64,000 nt of DNA from Pachypanchax playfairii. Lineage: Eukaryota; Chordata; Actinopteri; Cyprinodontiformes; Aplocheilidae. The notes under the pieces were generated by a model. The model saw only the letters and a list, made by a program, of their open reading frames with translations. It had not been told where the DNA came from and did no database searches. The position numbers and the translations under genes are program-made. Below, one piece after another: positions 30,401-45,400 of the stretch (its first letter is position 1; each line of letters opens with the position of its first letter). The stretch covers positions 1,827,369 through 1,891,368 of the forward strand of contig SSNP01000017.1 in assembly GCA_006937955.1 (NCBI GenBank). Reading direction: 5' to 3'.

Positions 30401-33400
30401 TCAGGCCAGACCCAAGACTCTTTGGAGAGATCATATCTCACAGTTAGACAGTGAGATGCCTTGAAGTCCCCATGGATGATCTAAAGGATGCTGATGTGGA
30501 GAGGAAGGTCTCTGCTGTAGGTGTTGCCCCCACAACCCAGACCCAGATAAGTGACAGAAGATGGAGGATAAATGAAACAATTTTGAAAACTTTAATATAT
30601 TTTAAAGAAAAACTCAGCTTTAAAACAATGCAATTATATTTGTTTTAAGATAATTTTCAAACAGAAAATCCCATTCTTTGCCAACGTTTATGTGACTGCT
30701 CAAGTTTGTAGTGTGTGCATTTAAATAACTGCAAAAACTCATTCACCCACAACATGCACACAAACACAGAGACGCATTCACTGCCAACAAGCAGTTACCT
30801 CACAACGTCAACAGCTCCAGGCCGGACTTTGGGGTCACTGCCCATAATGGATACACTTGCAGCAAATGATCCGTCAATGCTGAAGACCACACACTCCATT
30901 CCTCGTGGCAGTACAGTCAGATAGGCTTCTGCACTGGTCTGGTCCCCTCTTAGGATTGAAAACAACATTAGAAGAAATTAGAAAATAAACCTACAACACA
31001 AGCTTTTCTTGCTCTCGCTTTCAAATTATATCCGATTCTTTCCTTTTCTGTGTCTAACTACTTTTCATTTGTCCTCATGCCACTCTGCTACAGATTTGAC
31101 TTACTTGACCACCATTTTAACTGGATAGACTCCTAGGCCAAGCCTTTTGGTTTTTAATATGGTGTACGTGACTCTGCCACTGCTGTTGGTCACCTCTGTG
31201 TCAAAGTACACCCACCGGCCGGACTGCGGTTGTGTCATCACCAGGATGTCGACCTGAGGGGAGTGAAGCCGTTAAACAGGTAGGAATAAATGTCAGACAC
31301 TATCAGCGGGGAGAAACTAATGTTTTACCTTTTCTCCAGTCAGTGTGACCATGTCCAAGGGGCCATACATGAAGCGACCCACCAGAGTCTGGGGTCCGTC
31401 CTCAGTGGCGATGACGTCATTCACCCTGTGGTTGGCTGTGACGTTCTACAGTTAAAAATAGAGCAGTTTAAGGTCCAAATCATGAAAAAAACCAGAATCA
31501 ATACATTTTTATTTTATTGGTTCAATAAAAACATCTGGACAGGCAGTTTGTTACCTTTCGTTTTGGTCCAACACTAATCATGTTGTGTTTGTTAAAGCTT
31601 CTGTTTTGTATTTGGGTTTTAGGAACTGTTTTTATTTTATTTTTTAAATTTTATTTCCTATATTAATCCCTCGTGGGGAAGTTTGGCTCTGCATTTGACC
31701 CATCCTCGCCGTAAGGATTGCCCAAGGATACTTCGACACGTAGCCTCTTGCCGGGACACGGGATCAAGCTCCGGTTTCCCGATCGGAGGGTGACCTCCTT
31801 CCCGACAGACTACAGCCGCCCCGAGGCAGCGGCGGGTTCAGTATCTTGCCCAAGCTTGCCGGCACCGGGGATCAAACCCGCCATCTTTCGGATGAAGGAT
31901 GTTTGTTACAACGTGTGAAGTTTTCTAAATATATGTGATTTAAAAAAATATTTTCACAGTCTTTTATCCAGTCTTGCTTGTAAATGCTTTGCTAAATGTC
32001 CCTGTAAGATGCTGCAGTGTGTTCTGAGTTCATATTGTGAGTGTGCTCCTTGTTATTTTTGATTTTTCCCAAAGATTTTGAAAGGAACAAGTCGTCAGCC
32101 CTCTGCGGCGTCATGCAGTAAATATTAGAAATTATGATTCTGATGGGATTAATAGTTTAAACAGTACCCATTTTAATCAGGATTATTTTGTCCCTTATAA
32201 TCTCAGTGTCAAGAAATACAATTCTGGAATTAGTTGTGCTCCAATTTTAGTCATCTTAAAGTGAGTGTGTGTGAGTTTTAAAGGCTGACAGCAAAAAAAT
32301 AAGATATAAATGTAAAACTACAGGAGTAATTTTTCATGATAACTATAAAATAAATCACCCCTTTACATGGTTGATTAATGCCCACGTGTACTGAAATGAT
32401 TTCACATTTATTTCCCAGTGATGGAAGGAATTATGATGCTGTTTTAAAGCCCACATCTGGCTCAGCTGCAGTACCATGTTAGGAATTTCAAGGTTCTTTC
32501 CTTGGATTTTATTTTTAAATAATCTTCCTTTTGATATTGAAAGGAATCTTTTTTTCTGTTGTGTGAAGGCTGTTTAATTATCATTATCCACTGTAGTTTA
32601 TATGAAAAATAAAATACTTTGTTTTACAAACTTTTACAGATTAAAATTGAAAAAAAAAGTGCTTTATACATGAGCACTTTCAATAAAAACTAAACAAATA
32701 GTTTTTTTTATTCTTTGTACTTATTTAGCTGCTGTTATTTTTACAGAAACAACTGTTAGAGGCACTGGTGAAACAAGGCAACTACAAGTGTTTGTGGTGA
32801 AGGTTTGATCATTTTTATTGCTATTATATTATTTGAAAGAACACTTGAACATTGATCCAAACTTCTGCTGTTTCATCTGAGACATTTGTGGAAAAAAATG
32901 ATCATTTCACCTCTTTTACCTTCTTGGAAACTAAATGGATAAATTGACATTGTACTAGAGACTCTGTGTTGGATGCAAAGCAATGAAATAGCTTCACTAA
33001 AGTCTCTGGTGCTTGAAGGCTTGTCTTTACAAGACACACACATGAATAGACATTACCAGTGTTGCCAACTGTTTCTGACTGAAAGTCGCTAGATGTCACC
33101 AGATGACATCACATGCTAATTTGCGTATCAATGACGTCATCGCGTTAGCGTGATGGCGTCATCAGTCTTGTAGCGTAAAACAAATAAAACCAACGTGCTT
33201 AGAATAAGAATGTTTGTATGATTGAATTAAAATGACTTTTCTTGTAGTTCTCAAGTGCCTTGAGATGACATCTGTTGTGATTCAGTGGTATATATTAATC
33301 TAATAGATAATATATTTTTTTTATTTTTGTTTGGTTTTGTTGCTTTTAGTACTTTTGTGTAAAAATAAGCAGGCCGTATTTAGTATTCAGAATTCAATAA

Positions 33401-36400
33401 AAGTTACATGCCAATGACCTGAGGTGTTTGTCTTATAGTATTATTCTGTTTTTGGTAAAAGTTTTAAATGTGCTACGTTATTGAACTCATCATAGAGTTC
33501 CAATATTCCTTGAATGCACCACAAGTGGTGCAAAGCCAGCCATGCGCGACGCTGCCAGGACGGTCCTGCTGCTCCAGATGCATCTCTAATCTGCAGGTAT
33601 AAAGTTGGCAACAGAGTTCTAGTGAAAGTAGCTGAGGAAGGTCAGAAATGTCACCAGATTTGTCGCTAGACGCTTTTTGAAAAAAAAAAAAAAGTCGTTA
33701 AGCGGGTCTAAAAAGTCGTTAGAAATGGCGACAAAGTCGGTAAGTTGTCAACACTGGACATTACAAGGTCAAACATCCAAAGTTTTCCCTTTTCTGACAT
33801 GTTTTATTTTCAGATTCTTCACAAATATAACTCAAATCTTTTTAATATTGAGAAGTTACAGAAAAACATCTTAAGTCTCTTTAAAGCTCTTTTGTTTGTG
33901 TCTAGATTTATTTATCTTGAAGTGAGCCAGCAGAGGAACACTTATCCTTAAATCTCTTTCTTTTCTGTCATGGCAGCATTTTATTAGCATATTATGAGCA
34001 CACTAATCTATAATTCATAAACTTCCTTTGTGTGCCACCATGGCATTCATTTTACATTTACAACCCACTCCTCTGCCAGTTCTGCTCCCTTCACTTTAAC
34101 ATGGATTCATCATAAACATTTTTACTCATCAAAAATTGTTTTTCAACACACAGAAATTGTTGCTCATTGTATATTCAAAATGTTAGTTCATATTTTTGGA
34201 TATTTGGTTCTGAAGCTTTGATTTATATGTACCATAATTTAACAAAAGCCTCATATTTCAGTAACTATAGACTATATAGCTGAGATATACATATATTTCC
34301 ATAAAATATTCAATTGAGTGATGTTGGAACTGAATGTCAGTGCAAGCAGAGGTACGTAAATTATATAAACATACACAGAATTTGTCAATGTTTGACTTTT
34401 ATGCATACACCCATTTATTTACACTTCTATTCTAATGATATTTAGCCAGGTAATAGTGATAGTTAAAGAAGAACTTTATTTTGAAGTACTTATAATGTGT
34501 GAAAACCTCATGCTAACCAGAGGGTTGAAGAATTTTTTCCTGAGAAGATAATATAAATAAATGACATGGCAGTGCGGCTCGTACAGATAAGCAAAGGCCA
34601 AATAATTTGCTTGTGCTTAATGTATTAACTCTTTGGGCAAATTGAAGTATTTAATATAGTGCTACAATACTATCTTACATTCTTTACCTAAAGCTTAGTG
34701 CTTTGTGTCATGTTTATATCAGATCAAATAAAATTATTGAGTTTTATTATGGAAATTGTTTATAAGTTTGTCACCAAAAGGGATCAGATGAATAATTGCC
34801 ACACATCTTTGGCTTGGGTTTGGTTGGTAAAATATCGACTTTGCATTGTGTTTGTTTGTTTTTGGGGTTCACACCAAATATATATTACATCAGTGTTAAC
34901 AAAGTGGTAAAAGGTTTTTCCGCTAAGTAACTAGATCATTTTGATTCAACATTGTATGTACATTTAAAGCCAGTAATATTACCTCTACCCTCTGACGTGT
35001 GTGGTCAGCTGCATGACTATTAATAGTGCAGTAAACTAAGACAATAGAGTCTACATGAATCAAGCTGTAAATACAGAAAAAGGGTTTTTTTTATTTCATT
35101 TTTGTAGGAACCGGTGAATCAAGCAGATTAGCTACCACTCCAGCTGATGACAACAACTCCAGCATCCAATATTTGCTTCTCCTTTTCCAAACTGCAAATT
35201 CATCAATAAATTTGATGAGCAGTTACACATAACATGCTCTGTTTTTTATGTAAACATGTAAAGATTCTGATGAGAAAAAGACTGAGTTAACAAAACTAAA
35301 ACACATAATAACAATAAATGTTTTTCTATAAGACAAAAAAAAGAGCAGCTGTATTGAACTTTATATCCCTCAAGAAAAATGAGCACAGATCAAATTTAAA
35401 AAGCTCTTAATTACAGCTCCTGAAAGATTAAGTAGTTTTAACACTGAGCTAAAACGGCAAAGTCCTAATGTGATCAATCATGTTGTTGTACACAAACCAG
35501 CTAATGATAATTGATCTAAAGGATGTGACACCTAACAGGGAGGTTTGACATTTCCAGCTGCTCTCCTGCATTTGATTTGTCGACAGTTAATTGTTTACCA
35601 GCATGAAGTCTCACAACGCTATGACAGCAGAACTTCAGGTAAACACACAACACTGAAAACACACCTGTGAATGTTCAACATTTGATCAGATGTATTTCTT
35701 TTATCAAGCAGGTAAAACGGTGAGTAAATGTTAAAAAGGAACGAAGGTGATGATGCGCCAGTTTCCCTCTCCAGCAGAGACAAAACATTTCTCACCCTGC
35801 TAAAGAACCTCAGATGTTTATGCTTAGGGCCTCTAATCTGTCTGAATTGTGTCTAAACCACAGCAGATGTGCACAGATTAAATCAGCTCTAAATCTGACT
35901 GCATTCAGACTGGAGAAACAGCTTTAATCAGTGACATCAGAAATATATCACGAGCTGAACAACAGGGAAAAAAGAAAACCTTCCAACTCAAAAATAGCCT
36001 TGTTACCATGGTGTTCTGCTTGAACAGTTTTATTTTTAGCCTCGTGAAAAGCCAACACTCACTAACTTTTTGAATTTAGAAAGAAAAGGATAAAAAGTGA
36101 CCTTGATTGTTCTACTTGTCGATGCTCAAAGGCATCATGTAATTGTCTGCCTGCTTCAGAGCTTCAAGGTAAAATGGTGAGAGAAGAATTTCCAACCACA
36201 GCGTTTAACCTCTATAATTTCAACTTTTGTAATAACTATATTTTTAGTTTGAGTGAAAGGTGTAAAACACAAATCATTACATGTTTAGACAGGAAGTAAG
36301 ATGGAAAGAAAACGTATTTAGAAAACTTTTTTTATTGTATCTAAAATGTGTCCTTGTGCTCAGTCTGATCGACCTGGACTTACAAAATAAAAGCACGACT

Positions 36401-39400
36401 TAACCCTCCACATGGGAGTCTTACTTCAATAAAAAACTTGTAAATATTACACAAGTATTCCCTCCCAAAAACCAACTTTTGCTAAAACTAATGTATTCAT
36501 TAAATAATACAAGAAGACCAACCCTTAGTTTGACATGCGTCCTTCTCCTGAGCCATTTTTCTCGTGGGCTGGACGGAGAGAATGAAGCTGAGTCCAAGTT
36601 GTCCACTTCCTGTGTCTTCACACAGTCGCATCTCATGAGCTACCAGTAAACACACACATGAGAGTGGGTACGTGTACACACACACACACACAGTCAGAAG
36701 AAAGCACATTATTGTGCAACAATACAACAAATACAACTAACTCAAATGATGTGAACAACTTTGCAGTCTGACATCTTGGAAATACATTTGCTGGTAAAGA
36801 GTCTTAATTTGAGACTCTAATGGAGAGGAACACATGCATTACTGTTGCAGTAATGGGCTGAGAAAGGATTTTGGTTTTTGGTAGAAAATCAGATCCCACA
36901 TATACTGTAAGTTCTGGTTTACTTGGAAAATCTTCCAGTTTCTGCACATTTTCCAAAACATGTCAAACTTTAACTGTAAAAAGAAGTCCATGAAACATCT
37001 CGATCTCTAAAAGCTGCTTTATATACTTATCTTTAATATAAGAAAGCATAAAATAACAAAAAAGCTTTCTGAGGCAAAATACGTTTACAACATGCTAGAC
37101 TGACTCCTAGTAATAAAAAAGTGTGTTTTCATTGATTTTTATTTTGTTCCCAGAACCTGCAATTTGGCACTGATTCACTGAGGGTCTGTGAACCAACACG
37201 TCTGACATATTACAGTATGCAACCAGTGTCATGCCGCTCCGTGAGTCTCTAAGATCAGCTATGTTCAGTTATTCAAACAGAAACTGCAGGGATTAAAACA
37301 TTCAGTAACTGATCTGTGGATCTGTGTGTCAAAATGAATCAGTTTTTCACTGAAGAGGAATGAAAAGTCGACATTTAAAAGGCTGAATCTGACTTCAGTC
37401 TGTAATATTTTCGACATCAGATTAAGTCTCATCATTTTTTATATTAACTGAATGATAAAGTATTTAGAGGTTTTATAAATAAAATACAGCAAATGTACTG
37501 TATGTTGTAAGTAAAAGTTGTGTCAGAAAAATACAAATAGATACTAACACTTTCTTTTGAAATGTACTTTCTGAACTTAGTCCTGCAATTTGTTCCCACA
37601 TTTCTAATAGTTGTAATATCACATCATGAAAGCAGTTAAATAAAATCTCTATTTTACTGCTTTGATTAATAGAAGTGGGGCCCGACAGCTTCTCATTGAA
37701 CTGTATTAATAATCTGCCAACTGCATTTTTTAAATCAATTCATCATTTATTTGCACACATTTTTTAATATAGTCATTTTCACTAGACTGGTGAGTTTATA
37801 ATGTTTACTTTTATTTCCTTAGAAAAAACAAAAATATAAATAATAGACATTAACACTATGTTTATTGCACTACTCGTTTGTTTCTCTTAGGTTTTATCCT
37901 GCTAAAGTTTAAATTTTAGTTCATTTCTTCGTAAATAATGATCAAATTTTAAGTATTTATACTTAAATATTTTAAATACATATTTTAAATAATCATCATA
38001 TTAAAAGTTTTTCACATCATTCTTTAAACCAAATCTAAACAAGATAAAAATGGAGTATCAGAGTGTTTTGAGACAGAATGTGATGGAGAAGTTACAACAG
38101 GATATTTATTAGATTACTCTGTAGCATCAAATCTAATCACAGTGTTGTGTTTTATAAATGTCGACAGTCAGAGGCTTTTATACCTGCTGAAGAACAAAAG
38201 CAGCAGCGTCAGTGGACTCCCAGTAGGAGGCATGAAAAAGGTGTGGCAGTGCCACTGTTGGAAACGCGGTGAGCACATCAGGGCAGTATAGTGCATAATC
38301 CAGCCTCTTGGAGCCCCACCAGCTGCTGGAAACTGAAAGAATAAAACACGTAGTTACAGACATGTGGTGCAATCTTAGGTTTATTTAAACCTGTAAAATC
38401 TTCCAGCACAAATTTCTGTTTTTTGTCTGTCACTTTAAGTGTCTCCTGCTCACTGTTAGCGATGGTGTTTCCCAGCCGGCTCATGGAGCACACCGACATT
38501 TCACTTTCCACACTGGTCACACTGGCTTTACGATCTCTCCCATCTCCCCCCCCCCCTCCTTCAGTCTTCACCTCAGATGGAGGCTGTGAAGTTGTACCTG
38601 CAGGAGACTTCTCACCTTCCAAAAACACACTGGGATGGCCCTGGATACTGTCAGCTAGAGAGAGACGAAGGAGAAAGACAGAAAATACTTTCATCTTTGC
38701 TGTTACTTGTCTGTGTACTGATGTGTTTTGCATTTAAAAGAAGTACAATCACAGTACATATAATTTCTACTCTTCAAAAAAACTATTTACAATGTAATAA
38801 TGCCTTATTATGAGAAAATAAACACTTGGCTTCTCAGAATAAAGGCGTTTTAAATTTTAGTCCCAAGTCACGAAGCAGATTTAATCAATAAGCTGTTAAA
38901 ACAATCTTTACAAAACAGCTATGTCAAAAGCAAAGTTCACTCAAGATATATTCTAAATATTCTCAACACATTTAAGAATAATTACCCTGCCAGTTGAAAG
39001 TGACTCACAGTGTGTCTCACAGTGTCAGAGTGTGACACCTTTTATCAACACCATAAAAAACACAAACAAAATTATCAATAAAAGAAATAAACTAGCCAAA
39101 AGTTTTTAGAAGAAGTCTTAAAAAAATAGAATTTTATAGCAGTCTCTTATCAGTTTGTTTAGTTTTCAATCAGTTTATGAAACAAATGACTTACATGTGT
39201 AGGATTGTTTAGTCTGGTCTTAAAGATGCCGGGACATTTAAAATGTCCACATCTACATCATAATGTTTCTCCCTTGTATTCATTTCTTTGAAATAACTTG
39301 ATTTTTGCTTCCTTTTCTCACCTTTGTACTAAAATTTGAAGGCATTTCTTCAGATCTTAGGTCAGTTGCAACATTCTTTAATAGTAAATACAACACAGAG

Positions 39401-42400
39401 TCAAAGTGCTCAGTGGCTTTTCAGATCCTTTTAGCAACAGGTTTTTGACCCCACTCATGGAATTTTTTTCTTCGTGTGACTTCAGTATAACTTTTGATAA
39501 AAAAGTAATACAGTACATTTATCCTCCAGTTACTGTCTGTCAGCTTGAGTTCAGGTTTGTGTTCAGTATATACCAGTAAACTGTATGAAGGATGTTAAAA
39601 GCAACCAATAAGTGACTAATACACACGTGGAAGTTGCCCCCTGGTGGCTGGCTGCAGTATAACATTTCTGTCCCGCCACCTCTATGTACTCTAGTCAGTA
39701 TATTTGTTTTCTGGACAGAACTCCCATCTCCATTTTTTAAAACCTTATCTAATGGATTTTACTTAGCTTTAATCTGCATTTCAGTCTTTAAACCATCACA
39801 TTTTAGGTTTTCCAAATCATAATATTTACATTTTGTAATTTGTTGAAATGGCTCACCTTTAGCGTCCTTAAAACCTGATGGTGTTACTTTTTTGGGGGAG
39901 AAAAATACTGTAATACTTTTGTATTTTTATAATCTATTAAAATGGAGAGAAATAAGTTTCCAGTTGAATTTAATACGTTTTCTGAACAGCATCAAACATA
40001 CTTTTAGAAAAACGTATCCATATTGTTTTATGTGAATAAAAAGTAACATTTTGTTCCTGTTGGACTCCAGTCGGTATCAATGATCATGTTGATCTGAAGT
40101 CCATGTGTTATAATAAGCTAAAATCTCAACCTTCCTATAGGCATCTTACAAGGTAGTCTGTGTTTAGGCAAACAATAAACAGAATATATATTGGTATATT
40201 TATCTCAAACAGATGGAGACTCGGTGTACTGATGACCCCAGTACTGAATGTTGTGCTTCTATTTACTGTAACATCAGTTTATTGGTCTGTGGTGGAGTGG
40301 ATTTAGGGGGGAGCTGGAACAGGGAGCAGTATGGTTGACTGGAGCCAAGATTTAATGTGATGAGGTGTGCCTGCTCACCTGAACATGTTAATCAGAGCAT
40401 GTCGTGTCTGGATTTGTCTTTTATTCTGGAGGATTTTTCTTGCTGCATCTGTTCCAGTTTGTGTCACATTCATGATTGTAGAACAGAAAGAATTGCGTTA
40501 CATGCACGTTCTCCACACATAAAAAGTGAATGGACCAGCCAGATGCCAACATCTGTATCTGGTAAACAGTTGAAATCTGCATTAAATTTATAGCTGGAAA
40601 AATTCCAACTGACTGTTGAAGCAACTGGTTACTTTTTGTGTGACTGCTGAAGTTTTAAAAAAACCTAAAAAATGAAGAAAGAAAAAAACATGAAAAGCTC
40701 CCAGATGTAGCCACATGTGAGTTTGGCCTGGGAAGGGTAGGCCTCAGCAGGAGAATACAGATTAACCTTCATGCCCTCAGGCATGAAGGTGTAAGATAGA
40801 AGAAGGTATTGGATAATAAATGCCAACAGCCACAAATATCTGTATTTTTTATTGTTTTGACAGTTTAAACTTTTTTCTTTATTTTTGAAAAAATAAAACT
40901 AAACTAAAAACTCCAAAGTACATTTAAAAATAATAATGAAAAGTTCTCCTTGATTCGTTTGGGGTAACAAAATATTTGTTTATGTTATGTACAAAATAAT
41001 AATAATAACAACATTACTAATTAGAAGAAGAGGATGAAAGAGATGAAGAAGAATGATGTTTGGTATGTAAGTTAAAATGTTTTTATGGAAACAGACCCAT
41101 AAATTTAAGATATTTTTCAGTTCAGTCCAGCTTTAATAAGTAAATGTTCAAACTAAAATGGTTGACAGGACCTTCTTTGACTTTTAATCATTAAAAATCT
41201 AGTAACGTGCAAACTCCTGTATGCTAGAATTATGGTGAGCAGGTAGGCAATACAGAGACCGGCATAAACTGCAGAGAAACTTGTGAAATTAGCATCTAAT
41301 TTCCCCCAAAAATCAGCCTGTTTAGATCTGAAAGCTTCTGTAAGAGCAAGTCCTCTAACAATCATCCCATGTTTCAAAAGAATCAGGTGTTTTCAGAAAA
41401 ACTGATGTTGTTTGTCCGTCCTCTGATTTATCTGAGCTGTTTCAGCAGCAGAAAAAGGACCTACCCAGATTAGTAGTCATAATAATATTTATTATTCCTT
41501 TGAATTAAAAGCTATAAATGAATCATATGTTTTTTTAAATTTATTGTCTTTTACAGACACATATGAGTTTCTTTTAACTCTGTCCTAGTGGTCTCTGAGT
41601 TTCAAGCTGTCTACAAATGTTTTATGAGATTCATTAGTGTGTATGTGAATGTGGTTTATAGCAGCAGATAACAATCTTGTGTTAAATCTATTATAAAGAT
41701 AAATGAATATCATGAAAATCCTAACTTGCATTCTGTCAACCATGAAGGCAACAGCCACATGTATAATGTAGGCTCTTTATTTTAATTAAAGTAATATTAC
41801 TTGCTAATAAAATACATTCATTAAAACATGCATGATCCTTCCACATCCCACTCAGAGCATCTGTTTTCATTAATGAACCCTGCCCTAAACCTCTCAAAGG
41901 AACCTCACAGTCATCCAGTTTATGGACAGTTTGCACAATTCTGCCTTTCTTTCACATCACAATGAGCAGAGAAAAACAAAAAGATCAGACTCTCGCACGA
42001 AGGATAGTTAGAGAGAAGGCCACGGGCATGTTTTGTAAAATGCACATAAAATTTCAAATAATTTGTGCAGTAAATGAAGAGGAGGAAGAAGAGATACAAA
42101 ATCTGTGTTTTTAGATGGGGGGATGCAAAATGGATATTAAGGTTGTAATCAGGGCGAGTGAGGTTGATGTTGACAGTAATGACAGTACAGTCATACATAT
42201 TCATATAACTGCATGGTAAAAAAAATACACTTTTAACAGAGGGCTGCATGATGGTACAGTTGGTAACACTGTTGCCTTGCAACAAGAAGTTTCTGGGTTC
42301 AAAACCAGCCAGGACCTTTCTGCATTGAGTTTGCATGTTCCCCCCATGCATGCATAAGTTTTCTCCAAGGACACCATTTTCCTAACCTGGCTCTGCCAGA

Positions 42401-45400
42401 TCTATGTGTAGCCCCGCCTCTTCTCGATTCGGGGACACATATAGATCTGGAACTGCTCCATTTGAAATCGTTTATAAAAGGGAGGGACATCTGATATAAT
42501 ATTTTAAGCTGATTGGAGGACGAGCCAGCAAGTGTCTGCCTTTGATGATTTGTTTTTAGCCAATCACAGTAAATTAACCCTTCAGACTCCATTTGGGAGA
42601 AAAACACACACATTGTTACCACTAAGAAAAGCAAAACACATCTTTACTTTCAAGAAATTCACAAAGTTCTTACCTTTGCTCATTTTTCAATGAAGAAATC
42701 GTCTCTAGTCCTAAAACAGATTAAATATCCGCTTTTATGCGTACATCCACCAGCAGACATGTTTGTTTTGCTTTGCCTGCCAGGGCACTTGCTGCCAATC
42801 ATACCTGAACACCCGCCCCAAAGCACAATGCTAACACATGATTGGTGCGAATGTTTTTTTGACCGAAATAGACGGTTGTCAATGGAGCAGTACTAGACGG
42901 ATTTTCGTGGGTTTGGAAAACTCCAAATCTCGTGAGAAACCATCTTGCAGCACAAGGCTACCAGTTTCCACCCACAAACCAGAAAACATGCATGAGGTTA
43001 ATTAGCAAATATAAACTGTTCCTAAGTGTGAGTGTGTGTGAGTGGTTGCTTGTCTATACTATGTGGCCCTGTGATGGACTTGTGACCTGTCCAGGTGTGA
43101 CCCCGCCTCTCACCCAATGACTACTGGAGATGGACACCAGCTCCCTGCAACCCTGAACAGGAAAAGTGACTATAGATGATGACAGACTTTTATCTGAGCA
43201 TCACTTCAGTCAAGAAATAATATGCACATTAAAAAAAAATGCTGTTAGACACGTAATCAGATTTGATGGATGCATGTCCTGGATGATCGTATTTCCTTCT
43301 GGACTAGCTGGAAATCAATAGAAAAAGAAGCCCATTCTCTCTGTATTAGTAGCATTAATCATAATAAAAGCTCCACAGTTGATATGCGCTGATGTCAAAG
43401 CGGTTCTCACAGGAGCCTGATTGCATTGCCATGCCTTCATAACCACTAATTACTATATTACAGAGCAGGAAATGGGTGATGTGGGCCACTGTTTTTTTCT
43501 TTGTGAGTGCACCTGTCTATTGTTTTTAATTCGACACATAATTTGACGGTATCCAAGCCTGATCAATGGAACTGTGGTACTGACCTATAATTAAAACCTG
43601 CTATAGCTACAAACACTTTACTGATACACTCCATATCCCTTTTCAGCACCAGTGGCTCCATGATGCATCCTGCTTTATGACTGACTGAACATTAAGTAAT
43701 TAACTTAAACAGAAAACTTGGGAATTTAAATTAGGCAGGTAAAACAGACATGTGTTCACATGTCCCATAGGAAACAAAGATTACCATGATTTCCCATGAG
43801 GCTCATGTTTAAACGACAAACAAGCTAAATGAGACTGATGTTTCAAACATCTAACAACTGATACGATCACTACTACCAGATTACTTAGTAATTAAGACCA
43901 TTTTAGAGGTGGAATGCAAAACGGCCTCACCTTAAATAAACAGTGTTACAATGACAGGTGCTATGAATATATTACCTTATCCTTTTATAAAATAATTAGA
44001 TATCAGTTTAATCGTTTTATTGGATGAATCCTCATGTTCTCATAAAAGAGAAGTAGAAGAAGAGTAGAGTTCAGATGGTGATGAAGATGGAAAATATGGA
44101 GGCTTTAATTCCTGTCCTGCCAGGTCTGCTTTTTATGAGACTTCAAATAAAAAAAATCAGTTGTAAATATTGTATTTACATGTATTGTTTGTAATCATTG
44201 CTAAAAAGTCTGATTATAAACTTTGCATTGCCTCTTGCTTCAAATAATCCACTAGTTTTATAAAACAAGTATAAGTTTTATAGCTTGAGTAGAATCTGCT
44301 TTGGTACTCTTCTATCCGTAAACATGCAAATGACATGCAGTATAAAGATGTATGTTTTGGGTGATTTTTATAGTAAAAATCCTATTCAGTATAGAAACAT
44401 AGAGTTAACCAATGCAGGCACTTAACAAGTGTCTTGTGTTTGCTTTATCATGTCCCAGTAAACCCTCAGCCAACAGAGAACTAGCTTTTTGGACAGATCA
44501 TGTAACAGTCGTTCAACTTGCTTGATATCTAAACATGCCTTACAGCATCTGTAACATCTGGAGACAGAGTTTCAGGTGGTATGCAGCAAGTTCAGAGGTA
44601 ATCAAGCTCATGGATATGTTGAGAACACCACTGAAGACTCTGATTTGTTCACTTGGAGTCAATTCTACAACTGTGACACGTTTCTCACCGTGATCTCCAG
44701 AAAGCATGTTGGGTTAATTCCATTTAAGGCATTAACATTAGTATCCAAAAGGTCACTTACACTAACTAACGGCTTAAAAATGCAGATTTAGTCTACTGAT
44801 GTTAGACAAACACAACTCAAAACAGTCATAAACATCTGGATCCAAAACATCTTCATTTTCTATAATGTCTATCTCCAGTTGTCATTAGGCGAGAGGCGGG
44901 GTCACACCTGGACAGGTCGCCAGTCCATTGCAGACACACAACCACTCACACCCACTGCCAATTTAGAGTTGCCAGTTAACCTCATGCATGTTTTTACTCT
45001 GTGGGAGGAAGCCGGAGTCCTTGGGCAAAATCCACACATGCACAGGGAGAACATGCAAACTCCATACGGAAAGGTCCCAGTCTGGATTTGAACCCAGGAC
45101 CTTCTCGCTGCAAGGCAACAGTGCTATAAACTGTTACAACGTGCAGCCCTCTGTTTGATTTTATTCATTTTATATTTAAAAGGTCAAAATTGATCCTTGA
45201 GGAACCTTTAAAAACTTTACAGAAGTTAAACTTCCAAACAACTTCAAGAAAGGAAAAGATTGAATATTTTTAAAACGTTTGTTTATATTTTTGTTTAATT
45301 ATTTTTTTACCAAAATGTCATCACTGCATATGTGTAAGGAAGGTTGAAATTGAAAGTAAATGCATTCTGTACATCGCTGAAACAGTTTACAACACCGTCC

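Larger units (their letters stand above)
31446..36522. other. pitpnm3 intron of 5 kb
   Basis: This intron carries a GC-rich dispersed repeat fragment (31640-31905) and a hAT MITE (33057-33756), both listed separately. The remainder, 33.8-36.5 kb, is AT-rich with no exon I can support. Confidence 0.7.
42241..43170 (+). mobile_element. tRNA-derived SINE, split by a later insertion
   Basis: The head (42241-42370) shows a tRNA-like promoter: an A-box-like TGGTACAGTTGGTAACAC and a B-box-like GGTTCAAAACC near 42297. The tail (about 42958-43170) resumes with TTTCCACCCACAAACCAG and continues through GTGATGGACTTGTGACCTGT and CCCCGCCTCTCACCCAATGA. The copies at 44875-45150 and 48825-49025 show these parts contiguous, so the intervening ~580 bp is an insertion. 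Not a functional tRNA. Confidence 0.75.

Noticed and set aside
38423..38737. Open frame of 104 codons on the + strand
   Set aside because: It is the antisense shadow of a pitpnm3 exon (38454-38654), whose product matches the known protein and has correct splice phases.
42241..42350. tRNA-like promoter boxes suggesting a tRNA gene
   Set aside because: The same head with a long shared tail occurs in reverse at 44875-45150, so it is a SINE; no cloverleaf with an acceptor stem closes.
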